From NCBI GenBank assembly GCA_001776505.1, contig MFBV01000014.1, positions 33,774-74,114 on the forward strand: a DNA stretch of 40,341 nucleotides, written 5' to 3'. Position numbers and translations under genes: made by a program. The notes beneath the pieces are model-generated. The model was given only the letters and a program-made list of their open reading frames with translations, searched no databases and was not told the origin of the DNA. The stretch comes from Candidatus Curtissbacteria bacterium RIFCSPLOWO2_02_FULL_40_11 (GTDB taxonomy: Bacteria; Patescibacteriota; Microgenomatia; Curtissbacterales; GWA2-41-24). Position 1 is the first letter of the stretch. Each line of letters begins with the position of its first letter. Of this stretch, positions 1 through 8,906 are shown in pieces.

Positions 1-281
1 GTTATTAAAAAGGCAAGCCCAACATTTAAAGCCTGAAAAAACGCTACCATCAGATTTGCCTTGTATGCAACAGTTGCATCATATGGTAGGTGGGTAAAAA
101 TCCAACCTATCATCGTATTTAGAGGATAACCTTGTGGGTGAGCAATACCAGCAGTATATGCAGCCAAAATAATATCTCCACTATCACCCCCAAAAACTGA
201 AGGGGAAATACCGGGAATATACAAAATAAAAGTGAGCAGAAAAACCAGAATAAAAGAAACTAATGTTAAATTCTTTAACAT
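1..281 (-). CDS. DUF2723-like (protein O-mannosyltransferase-like) membrane protein, N-terminal part, runs off window
   Basis: Reverse-strand translation from ATG at 281: MLKNLTLVSFILVFLLTFILYIPGISPSVFGGDSGDIILAAYTAGIAHPQGYPLNTMIGWIFTHLPY...; GDSGD and GIAHPQGYPL motifs resemble DUF2723. Confidence 0.7.
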   Translation of the reverse strand, partial: MLKNLTLVSFILVFLLTFILYIPGISPSVFGGDSGDIILAAYTAGIAHPQGYPLNTMIGWIFTHLPYDATVAYKANLMVAFFQALNVGLAFLI

Positions 282-342
282 TAAACTTTAGTTAAACATC
301 CTATTGACAAAAGTTGCAAATCGATGTTATGCTGTATACATC

Positions 343-603
343 ATGCAAAGAACACAAGTATATTTTCCAAAAGAAGTCTTAGACGAATTAAGACGAGAGG
401 CATATGAAAAAAGAAAAACTCTTGCTGCTATCATACGCGAAAAGGTTGCCAAGACAACAGGGGTAAAATCCGCTAAAACATCAAAGTCTACAATAGTCAG
501 AAGACTTAAACTTTTAGACGAAATCTCAAATCTTAACCTGCCAACAACAAGTCCCCAAAATATGAAAAAAGCCTTCTCAGAAGCCCACGATGCCCGGTTG
601 TGA
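343..603 (+). CDS. ribbon-helix-helix type antitoxin-like protein
   Basis: MQRTQVYFPKEVLDELRREAYEKRKTLAAIIREKV is RHH-like; overlaps downstream PIN gene. ORF-track start at 304 is a TTG inside a probable -35 box (TTGACA), so ATG 343 preferred. Confidence 0.75.
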   Translation: MQRTQVYFPKEVLDELRREAYEKRKTLAAIIREKVAKTTGVKSAKTSKSTIVRRLKLLDEISNLNLPTTSPQNMKKAFSEAHDARL

Positions 604-1025
604 AATATTATATCGATACAAATATTTTCATTTACTCTACAAATCCTTCTGACTCCAGATATTCAAATTGTAAAACAATCTTAGAGAAAATTATTACCGG
701 AGAGATTGAAGCATTAACCTCAGTAGAAACTTTTGAGGAGATTATTCATTATGGTCAAAAAAATAAGGTTGTTCGAAAAACTATCTTACTTTGTCAAAAA
801 CTTTTAACTACTAATTTAAACATTGTTTCATTTACTAACAAGCTCTTGCTTTCTTACCTTAAGATAGTAAAAAGATATTCAGACTCAAAAGTCGATAGTC
901 GTGACCTTATTCACGTTGTCAGCGCTCTCAAAAATGATGCTGAGATAATTATTTCAGCAGATAGAGACTTTGACAAAATCACCGAAATCAAAAGAATTGA
1001 TCCTTTTGAATTTAAGAAAAATTAA
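600..1025 (+). CDS. PIN-domain (VapC-like) toxin
   Basis: N-terminal YYIDTNIFIY, internal E, DSRDLIHV and SADRDFDKI acidic motifs; 4-nt overlap with RHH gene. Confidence 0.85.
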   Translation: MKYYIDTNIFIYSTNPSDSRYSNCKTILEKIITGEIEALTSVETFEEIIHYGQKNKVVRKTILLCQKLLTTNLNIVSFTNKLLLSYLKIVKRYSDSKVDSRDLIHVVSALKNDAEIIISADRDFDKITEIKRIDPFEFKKN

Positions 1026-1029
1026 CTTA

Positions 1030-1070
1030 AAAATAACCATGAGGATGGGCAACAACCCAAACCAGGGGAA
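1030..1070 (-). pseudogene. short decayed fragment of the DUF2723-like gene
   Basis: Reverse strand encodes GVVAHPHGY-like string, cf. GIAHPQGYPL in the gene at 1-281. Confidence 0.5.
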
Positions 1071-1071
1071 A

Positions 1072-1464
1072 CTAAATTTTTAGACTGAATAATTTCGCAA
1101 GTTTTGCGTCAAACGTCTTGAAGGCTGCAGCATTTCTGCTTTTGGCAAATACTAAATTATAGCTATCCTCAAGGCTTATATTATTTTCCTTATATTTCTC
1201 AATAGCTTCCAATAATATTGCTTTTTCAATTATCTTCAAAAATGGAAACGAAAGGGCTTCATCTAAAATACTGCAAGTCCTTATTTTGTCTTTCCTGTAA
1301 AAGGACGAAAGCACCCGGTTGATTTCAAAAATAACAATAATAGACGTAAAAAGCTTTAAATTGCCGTCTGCAGCTTCTAAAAAAAGTTTTTTTGCCTCTT
1401 TATGCTGCGAATCAACGTCCTCAAGAAGAAATCTCAAAAAATAATTGGTATCAACAAAGATCAC
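1072..1464 (-). CDS. PIN-domain (VapC-like) toxin
   Basis: MIFVDTNYFLRFL..FEINRVL..LEDSYNLVFAK..TFDAKL; overlaps AbrB gene by 4 nt. Confidence 0.85.
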   Translation of the reverse strand: MIFVDTNYFLRFLLEDVDSQHKEAKKLFLEAADGNLKLFTSIIVIFEINRVLSSFYRKDKIRTCSILDEALSFPFLKIIEKAILLEAIEKYKENNISLEDSYNLVFAKSRNAAAFKTFDAKLAKLFSLKI

Positions 1465-1724
1465 TTAGATTTTCCGAACTTTTGAGAAAAATATTCCCCT
1501 TTAGAAATTTCAATTACTTGTTTTAAAGTTTTGTCTTTCAATCGTTTTGGGATTTTTACTGAACCCGAAAGTCTTAAAACTTTATTAATAGTGGGTTGAA
1601 TTTTAATAATACCGCCTTCTTCTTCCACAAGGACTTTTTGATATTCCTTAAGTCGAGCCTTCTTAAAAAGTGCGACTGGAATAGTTAATTGTCGTTTACT
1701 TGTAATAGTCGCAATTTGTGACAT
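1461..1724 (-). CDS. AbrB/MazE-like (SpoVT-AbrB fold) antitoxin
   Basis: MSQIATITSKRQLTIPVALFKKARLKEYQKVLVEEEGG. Confidence 0.8.
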   Translation of the reverse strand: MSQIATITSKRQLTIPVALFKKARLKEYQKVLVEEEGGIIKIQPTINKVLRLSGSVKIPKRLKDKTLKQVIEISKGEYFSQKFGKSK

Positions 1725-1789
1725 TTCAAGGAAATTATACTAGATGTAAGGATTAAAAGTCAAAACAAGGAAATTTTTCATAAATATTG

Positions 1790-1990
1790 CCAGTCAACCT
1801 GATGTTGGCTTATACAAAAGTAGGGGGGAAATAACCAATCATGGTGTTTAAGAGATAACCTTGGGGATGGGCAACAACCCAAACCAAGAAGCCAAGATAA
1901 CATCACCTGAATCACCGCCAAAAACTGATGGGGAAATTCCCTGCGAATAAACAAGAAATATTAAAAAAAATATACAAAAAGCTATTAACA
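1790..1990 (-). pseudogene. decayed 5' part of a second DUF2723-like copy
   Basis: Reverse strand reads ..GISPSVFGGDSGDVILAS then, after a frame change, GVVAHPQGYLLNTMIG, then stops. Confidence 0.65.
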
Positions 1991-2088
1991 CAAAATTAGC
2001 ACGATAATATAATAACTTAATTCGCTGAATAATAATTTTACGTCAGCTTTCATGTTTTCTGGCCTAATGATAATATCTACTAATATAA

Positions 2089-3411
2089 ATGGAGTTAATC
2101 GGTAAACGTACATTCATCTTAATTTCGTATACTTTCTTAACAATTGGTTACGCGTTTAGTATTGGGTTGTATGATTTCTCTTCATTCTGGATCATCACCA
2201 TGGTATTTGCTGTCCTTCTGGTAGCACTATTTATCAAATTACCTACTGTCTTTATCGATAAAGACGATAATATTTTCATTAAATTCTCTTCATTTTTAAT
2301 AATTTTATCTATTGCAATTACATTTTATTTACCAAAAGAATTCTATGAATTGAATACTATTCTAAAACCCCTGCAGTTTTATATTTTTCTAGTTGCTTTT
2401 ATAATTTCTTTATCATTTCTCATAGACATAAATTATCGTCTCAAAAAATTCAGGTTTTTTACACTTTTATCAGTTCCGGTCATATCCCAAATTTTAATTA
2501 TCATTAACACACCCTATCCGAAAATAGACGTCTTCGACATCTTACAAAATGCAAGTTCAGCGGTAGTGCAAGGTATAAATCCATATACCATAACATTTAA
2601 CCAAATTTACGAAAACATAACACCAGATTACTTCACTTACATGCCTTTTTCTTTTTTAATGAATATTCCAGCTCGGACATTGCTCGGCGACGTGAGATTT
2701 ACATCTGTAGTTAGCCTTTTGATTACTTCTTTTATTATTTACAAAATAGGGGAAAAACAAAACATGAAAGAAGATAGTTATCAAAACACTGTACTATTAT
2801 TTATGTACCATCCATTAGCTACTCTCATAGTTGGCGAGGCCTGGCTTGATCCAATTCTTGTTGCATTATTTAGTCTTTTTGGTTATCTGTTCTTAACATA
2901 TAAAAACAAATATTGGGCATACTTTACGCTAGCTTTAGCTTTTGGTGTTAAACAAAACATGTTCTTAATTCTACCTTTCCTGATTAAACTAAAGCCTTTC
3001 AATTTCCAAAAATTAATCCTTGCTTATATACCAGTAATTGCTGTTATTTTATTTTTCTTGTTTTTATCCCCCAAGGATTTTATTGCGGATACGGTAAAAG
3101 AGCCCATTCTCAGAAAAACAAGGTTTGATGCCTTAACATTCCACTCATTTATTCATAACATTTATCCTTCTGTACAAATTCCAAAAGGCTTCTTCCTTTT
3201 ACCTATTATATTTTTACCTATTTTGTTATTTAAACAAGGTAAGAAAATTAGCTCATTTTACCTGACTTTCGCTATATGGTTTCTATGCAGTCTTATTTTA
3301 TTTCGAGAAGCTTTTTTGAATCAGTACTATTTCGTCTCATCTCTGCTAATTCTAAGTTTATCCTTCGGTTCTCTACGCTCGAAAGTGAGGAAAATTGAAA
3401 AGTACCATTAA
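2089..3411 (+). CDS. polytopic membrane glycosyltransferase (GT87/DUF2029-like)
   Basis: Multi-TM hydrophobic protein with PYPKIDVFDILQNASSAVVQGINPYT and late SPKDFIADT motif. Confidence 0.65.
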   Translation: MELIGKRTFILISYTFLTIGYAFSIGLYDFSSFWIITMVFAVLLVALFIKLPTVFIDKDDNIFIKFSSFLIILSIAITFYLPKEFYELNTILKPLQFYIFLVAFIISLSFLIDINYRLKKFRFFTLLSVPVISQILIIINTPYPKIDVFDILQNASSAVVQGINPYTITFNQIYENITPDYFTYMPFSFLMNIPARTLLGDVRFTSVVSLLITSFIIYKIGEKQNMKEDSYQNTVLLFMYHPLATLIVGEAWLDPILVALFSLFGYLFLTYKNKYWAYFTLALAFGVKQNMFLILPFLIKLKPFNFQKLILAYIPVIAVILFFLFLSPKDFIADTVKEPILRKTRFDALTFHSFIHNIYPSVQIPKGFFLLPIIFLPILLFKQGKKISSFYLTFAIWFLCSLILFREAFLNQYYFVSSLLILSLSFGSLRSKVRKIEKYH

Positions 3412-4729
3412 TCTTTACTTATTTCTGTACTCTCTTCTTCAACTAGGGTATATATTCTCTTTCGGGGTTTACGCACTCAATGGCATACTCATCCTTTTAT
3501 TCTGCCTACTTATCTGGTTTGCATTTTTCTTTAAAAGCAATCTTTTCGATAAAAACTTTGATTTTTCTCCACAGCTAAATCTGTACTTTCTGTTAAATTT
3601 TTCGGTGATTTTCTCCCTATTTCTAATTAAACCAACTCTACAACAAGGGGGCATACCATTTAGACCTCCAAATTTTGCTGACGTTTACTTAATAATAATG
3701 GCATTATCCGCTGTTAGCTTGTTTCTGGGCATTTTTCTGCCTTTTTTTAGCAAAAGAACTACTGTTTTTCTATTATTATTATCTATATCTACCATACTTC
3801 GATTGCTTTTTATCTATGTCTCACCATATCCTAGAATGGATACATACGACATTATTAGACTCGGATCGTTAGGGTTGATTAGAGGAGAGAATCCGTATCA
3901 AATGACATTCATACCTATAAGTGAACCTAACTATAAAGGTGTTGAGCCTAATTACTTTTCCTATACACCGGGAATCTTAACATTTTCAGTACCTGCCATT
4001 CTGCTTTTCAAAGATCAGCGTATTTTCTTCGCCATAGCAAACATAATCACCTCAATCCTTCTTTATCTGATCATAAAAAGAAACAAGAAAATACCCAATA
4101 CATATTCGCTAACTTTACCGCTGATTTTTTTATTCAACCCTTCTAGTTACTTTATTATTTTAAGAGGTTGGACAGACCCAGCGGTTATCCTGTTTTTAAC
4201 GTTGATCGCAACAAGCTTAGTTTTTAATAAATTTAAGAATTCAGTTTTAATTCTTCTTGCCATAGTAGCCACAACTAAACAAACCCTCGTATTTATTCCT
4301 CTATTTTTTTTGAGTTATTTGCAAAAAGGTTTGCGAGCGCTCTTTATTGTTGGGATTTTAAGTGGTTTTATAGTCGCACCGTTCGTAATTTGGTCACCTA
4401 AAGATTTCCTCCAAGATACAGTGCTATTCCATTTTAAAAACCCTGTAAGACATGAGGCCTTAATGATCAATAACCTTTATTATTTTTTAAGTGGCTCAGA
4501 TATTCCACCTATAATCTTGATTTCAATAATTGTAATAACTGGTGTATTTATTTTGAAGAAGCAGAAGAGAAAAACAGAAGAAATATATCTATCTATGGGG
4601 CTATGGTACTTTACATTTTTCTTATTCAACACCAAACAAGCTTTCGTTAATTATTATTACTTTATCAGTTCGCTCATTCTTTTGTATATCGCACTTAAAA
4701 TTAGTAATTCAACTTTATCCGAGGAATAG
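3395..4729 (+). CDS. polytopic membrane glycosyltransferase (GT87/DUF2029-like), paralog of preceding gene
   Basis: SPYPRMDTYDIIRLGSLGLIRGENPYQMTF and SPKDFLQDT shared with the 2089-3411 product; 17-nt overlap. Confidence 0.65.
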   Translation: MKSTINLYLFLYSLLQLGYIFSFGVYALNGILILLFCLLIWFAFFFKSNLFDKNFDFSPQLNLYFLLNFSVIFSLFLIKPTLQQGGIPFRPPNFADVYLIIMALSAVSLFLGIFLPFFSKRTTVFLLLLSISTILRLLFIYVSPYPRMDTYDIIRLGSLGLIRGENPYQMTFIPISEPNYKGVEPNYFSYTPGILTFSVPAILLFKDQRIFFAIANIITSILLYLIIKRNKKIPNTYSLTLPLIFLFNPSSYFIILRGWTDPAVILFLTLIATSLVFNKFKNSVLILLAIVATTKQTLVFIPLFFLSYLQKGLRALFIVGILSGFIVAPFVIWSPKDFLQDTVLFHFKNPVRHEALMINNLYYFLSGSDIPPIILISIIVITGVFILKKQKRKTEEIYLSMGLWYFTFFLFNTKQAFVNYYYFISSLILLYIALKISNSTLSEE

Positions 4730-5402
4730 CAATTAGAGACTCTTTGACTTCAGAAAGACTAAAATTAGATTTACCACGAACCCTATTCCTAAATACTGTC
4801 GGAACCTCACCAAAACTATATCCTTGACGATGTAAAAAATATGCAATTTCTGAAAGTAAAATGTATCCTTTCGATTTAAAATTTGCGCTTATTAATTTCT
4901 TTGCTGTTCTTTTGCTATAGCACCTAAATCCATTCGTATAATCTGAAATAGGAACTCCTAAAACTAACCTACAATAAAGATTTGCAATTTTTGAAAATAC
5001 CTTTCGGCCAATACTCCAACCAAAAATCTTAGAATTTTTTAAATATCGAGAACCAATAACAACATCGAACTTTTTAGATTTTTCTACTAGCTTTTTTATC
5101 TCCTCAGGTCTATGAGAAAAATCAGCATCCATCTCGATAAAGAGCTTTATATCTCTGTTTTTGTAAACATGCTTAAATCCTTCTACAACTGCAGAACCTC
5201 TTCCACCTTTGCCTTTTCTCTTTATTAAAGATAGCTTAATATGCCTTTTTTTGAGAACGTTAACTGCTTTAGCTGTCCCATCAGGTGAATTATCATCGAC
5301 CACTATAACATTAAGATTTTTATTAATTGAGAAAATTTGATCAATTAGTTTCTTGATGTTATTCACCTCGTTGTAAGTAGGGATAACAATTGCTACTGAC
5401 AC
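4701..5402 (-). CDS. family 2 glycosyltransferase, dolichol-phosphate mannosyltransferase-like
   Basis: VAIVIPTYNEVNNIKKLIDQI..VVDDNSPDGTA..EMDADFSHRPEEI..IGSRY. Confidence 0.9.
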   Translation of the reverse strand: MSVAIVIPTYNEVNNIKKLIDQIFSINKNLNVIVVDDNSPDGTAKAVNVLKKRHIKLSLIKRKGKGGRGSAVVEGFKHVYKNRDIKLFIEMDADFSHRPEEIKKLVEKSKKFDVVIGSRYLKNSKIFGWSIGRKVFSKIANLYCRLVLGVPISDYTNGFRCYSKRTAKKLISANFKSKGYILLSEIAYFLHRQGYSFGEVPTVFRNRVRGKSNFSLSEVKESLIAIPRIKLNY

Positions 5403-5404
5403 AT

Positions 5405-6604
5405 CTAGGCGTATTTTTTAAAAAACTTACTAAATTTGTCAATTACATAGTCAAGGTCGGATTCTGTTAAATCTTGATGACACCCTACTATAAAACCATT
5501 TCTATTTATTGCTTTTGCGACCGGATAGTTATTTTCTATATCTCCAAACATTTTCTTGTAAACAGGCTGGTTTATAAGAGGCATTAAATATCTAGTCTCT
5601 ACACCATTCTGTTCTAAAAAGTTGATAAGTTTTTCTCTATCGATCTTTTGATTAATTATTAAAATAGGGTAGAGCATAAATCCGTGTTCCGAATTCTTTC
5701 TAATTTTAGGAGTCTGAATATAATATGAATATTTAGCAAGGCCTTTTGTTAAATATTGAGCATTTGCTTGTCTATGCGAAATTATTTTTTCCCATACATC
5801 TAGCTGTGCTAAACCTAAAGCAGCTTCTATCTCGGTAAGCCTGAAACTGTGCCCAATATGAACAAATGAAAATCTTCTTGGAATAATCTCAAAAAGTTTT
5901 TTGGGTGACACCGAGTCATCATCATCGATAGTCAGATAAATACGATCTCTACCATGATTAAAATAACTTTTCATCATAACAGCCAGCTCAGGATCGTTCG
6001 TCATTGAAAAACCACCTACGCCCGTTGTAATCAAATGGGTAGCATAAGTAGAAAAACAAGCGATGTCGCCCGAAGAACCCACTGGCTTACCATTATATTT
6101 CACAAACATCGCCTCAGCAGAATCTTCTAATACCTTCAAATTATATTTCTTAGCCATCTTCATAATGGGTTTCATATCTGCCGATTGCCCGAAAAGGTGC
6201 ACAGGCATAATTGCTCGAGTCCTTGTACTAATTCTGGACTCTATTAAATCCGGATTTATCCCATAAAAATCACTTTCAACATCGACAAAAACAGGCTTTA
6301 GGTTATTGTGTATTACTACATTGGAAGTCGCAACAAACGTAACAGCTGGAACAATTACTTCATCCCCATCTCTCCAATTGAATTTTTCTTTTAAAACACC
6401 TAACGCGACATGTAGAGCACTTGTTCCGCTGTTACAAAAGATTGCGAATTTACGGTCGTGAAGACTTGCTAGATTTATTTCTAATTTCTCAGTATATTTC
6501 CCCGGTGAAAGACGATTTGATGCTAAAACTTTTAAGACATTTTTTCGGGCAGTATCGCTGATATTGACAGTACCGATTCCGACATGCTTTTTTTTTAACT
6601 GCAC
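5405..6604 (-). CDS. DegT/DnrJ/EryC1/StrS-fold PLP enzyme with His at the Schiff-base Lys position (ColD-like sugar 3-dehydratase candidate)
   Basis: CNSGTSALHVAL, DEVIVPAVTFVATSN, VLEDSAEA, CFSTYATHLITTGVGGFSMT (H190). Confidence 0.85.
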   Translation of the reverse strand: MQLKKKHVGIGTVNISDTARKNVLKVLASNRLSPGKYTEKLEINLASLHDRKFAIFCNSGTSALHVALGVLKEKFNWRDGDEVIVPAVTFVATSNVVIHNNLKPVFVDVESDFYGINPDLIESRISTRTRAIMPVHLFGQSADMKPIMKMAKKYNLKVLEDSAEAMFVKYNGKPVGSSGDIACFSTYATHLITTGVGGFSMTNDPELAVMMKSYFNHGRDRIYLTIDDDDSVSPKKLFEIIPRRFSFVHIGHSFRLTEIEAALGLAQLDVWEKIISHRQANAQYLTKGLAKYSYYIQTPKIRKNSEHGFMLYPILIINQKIDREKLINFLEQNGVETRYLMPLINQPVYKKMFGDIENNYPVAKAINRNGFIVGCHQDLTESDLDYVIDKFSKFFKKYA

Positions 6605-6659
6605 TTTGAATTAAATTCAACCATGAACTGCTATTAAATTCAATGTCGAGATTTAAATA

Positions 6660-6698
6660 TAAAAAGAGCACAATAGATCATTTGATTCTATCGTGCTC
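6660..6698 (-). terminator. intrinsic terminator downstream of pilin gene
   Basis: Reverse strand GAGCACGATAGAATC-AAAT-GATCTATTGTGCTC followed by TTTTT. Confidence 0.7.
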
Positions 6699-6717
6699 AA
6701 TTTAAATTCTACTCTTC

Positions 6718-7254
6718 TTATTCTACTGTACAAGCACCTACTGCTAATTCTACGGCTGTATTTGTCGTTGACCTCCAACACCAAAGATGTGAAGACTGAC
6801 CTCCTCCTGCTGTTGTCGGATCCTCAATTGTCGCATGCACTGAAGCCTCAGTAGTATTAGAGTGAACATCATAACAATAACTACGGCCAGTTTGAGGATC
6901 TGCAGGAATCTGCTTCAATCCTCCGGAAACTGTTAATGTAGTCAAACCTCCAGCTGAACCACAACCATCGTTGATTGGATACTTACCTTCCCCTGGAGTT
7001 GTGTAATATGCCTGAAGTTCTGTGGCAAGAGATCCGATATCGTTCTTGCGGCCTGCATCTCTTGCTTGACGTGTTCTTTTTTGAGGGTTAATAGCAACCA
7101 ATACTGCAGCTGCCAAAATACCAAGAATTGCGATAACTATTAGAAGCTCGATTAAAGTAAAACCGAATAAGCGAGCTTGTTTTCTCGGTAAACTCGAAAA
7201 TAATTTCTTTTTTTGGGCAGATTTAATCACTAAGTTTAATTCACCCCCTTCCAA
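6718..7254 (-). CDS. type IV pilin / pseudopilin
   Basis: RLFGFTLIELLIVIAILGILAAAVLVAINP prepilin signal (actual start may be internal). Confidence 0.9.
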   Translation of the reverse strand: MEGGELNLVIKSAQKKKLFSSLPRKQARLFGFTLIELLIVIAILGILAAAVLVAINPQKRTRQARDAGRKNDIGSLATELQAYYTTPGEGKYPINDGCGSAGGLTTLTVSGGLKQIPADPQTGRSYCYDVHSNTTEASVHATIEDPTTAGGGQSSHLWCWRSTTNTAVELAVGACTVE

Positions 7255-7407
7255 GCTTTAACATAATTTTCTTAGCTTAATATCAGTATTATAGATGCTC
7301 CATCTGCTTGTCAAGTGGATGTATAAGCTGTAACTAATTTTTAATTTTAAGTTTTCAATTTTAAATCAAATCTAAATGTTTTAATTAAAATAATGTAAAA
7401 TGCCCTT

Positions 7408-7605
7408 ATGAAATATGACCTTGAGGAAAGAACGCTGAAATTTGCTGAAAGTATTATTGGACTTTGTAAAAAAGTACCCCAAAATCCTATTACACTACCC
7501 ATAATCAGCCAGTTAATCCGTGCAGCAACCAGTATTGGGGCAAACTATGCAGAAGCAAACGGAGCTTCAAGCAAAAAAGACTTTAAAAATTGCCCAGAAT
7601 ACTAA
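7408..7605 (+). pseudogene. truncated four-helix-bundle (23S rRNA intervening-sequence-type) protein
   Basis: LEERTLKFAESIIGLCKKVPQNPITLPIISQLIRAATSIGANYAEANGASSKKDFKN then early stop; family members are about twice as long. Confidence 0.7.
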
Positions 7606-7669
7606 ATAGGCCTTAGAATTTTAAAATTTAAAATTGAATTAAAATTAAGAATTAAAAATTTAAAATTAG

Positions 7670-8887
7670 CTAAAATTGCGAAGTCAAATTGTATATTGGC
7701 AATATAATCGAAAGCACTAGCGTTCCTACACCCAAGCCTAGAATAACTAAAATAATCGGCTCCAGAGCAGTCGTTAAATTTTGAATTTGGTGCTCACTTT
7801 CTCCCTCAAAAAAAAGCGCCAGCCTGCCCAAGACCTCATCCATTTTGCCGGTTTCTTCACCAACCCTCATCATCTGGCTCATCAACGGGGGGAATGCGGA
7901 GTTTGCAGCTATCGGCTGATAAAGCGGCGTACCCCTTTCAACATGCCTGATAGCTTCATCAACACCGTCCTTGTACGCTTTACTGGTTAATATGTCTCTC
8001 ACCACTTTTAAGGCAGTAATAATTGGAATACCTGTACCAATTAACAAACCCAAAGTTCGGGAAAATTCAGCCAGAACTAAAGTCTTTCTAATTTTGCCCC
8101 AAACTGGAAGCGACAATACCAACCTGGAAACTTGCTGGGACCCAATTGGTGTCTTTGAATATGTCTTAAAAGCATAAACAAAAACTACAGTACCAATAAT
8201 TAAAAGCCACCAAAAATTTCTTGTAAAATCAGACATTGCTATTAATATTTTGGTAGGAAGCGGCAGTTCTGTACCAATTTCTTCATATAGCGCTGTCAAC
8301 TTAGGAATAACAAATACCATCATCAGTCCAACTACTAATATCATCACCAGTACAACAATAAACGGATATATAAATGCGCCACGTGTCTTAGATTTAAATT
8401 CCCTGTCCTTTTCTAGGCTCTGAGCGAGCTTGAGAAGCACTTTATCCAGTACTCCACCTGTTTCTCCCGCTTCTATCAGTTTTATGTAAATAATATCGAA
8501 TGCTTTAGGGTGTTTTGCCATTGCCGCAGAAAGAGAACTTCCACCTTCGACGTCGGCTACAACTTCGGAAAGAATACGCCCAAAATTGGCATTTTTAGTT
8601 TGCTTCTGCAAAATTACCAGTGCGTCGGTGAGTGGTAACCCGGCAGAAAGCATTGTGGAAAGCTGTCGGGTAAAATTTACGACTTCGCCTATATTTACTC
8701 CGCCGCCCATTTTGGGCATCGCGGCAGAAGTGTTTAGAAATTTCTCTTCACCGCGCTTAGTTATACCAAGCGTTACAAAGTTTTCTCTCCTAAGAGTCTC
8801 TACTACAGATTTACTATCCACAGCTTCAACTTCTCCGGAAACTTTTTTCCCTGAAAAATCTTTCGCAACGTATTTAAAAATTGGCAT
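7670..8887 (-). CDS. pilC: type IV pilus inner membrane protein PilC (type II secretion F family)
   Basis: FTRQLSTMLSAGLPLTDAL, GETGGVLD, VGEETGKMDEVL. Confidence 0.95.
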   Translation of the reverse strand: MPIFKYVAKDFSGKKVSGEVEAVDSKSVVETLRRENFVTLGITKRGEEKFLNTSAAMPKMGGGVNIGEVVNFTRQLSTMLSAGLPLTDALVILQKQTKNANFGRILSEVVADVEGGSSLSAAMAKHPKAFDIIYIKLIEAGETGGVLDKVLLKLAQSLEKDREFKSKTRGAFIYPFIVVLVMILVVGLMMVFVIPKLTALYEEIGTELPLPTKILIAMSDFTRNFWWLLIIGTVVFVYAFKTYSKTPIGSQQVSRLVLSLPVWGKIRKTLVLAEFSRTLGLLIGTGIPIITALKVVRDILTSKAYKDGVDEAIRHVERGTPLYQPIAANSAFPPLMSQMMRVGEETGKMDEVLGRLALFFEGESEHQIQNLTTALEPIILVILGLGVGTLVLSIILPIYNLTSQF

Positions 8888-8906
8888 AACGACTTAATTT
8901 TAAGAA

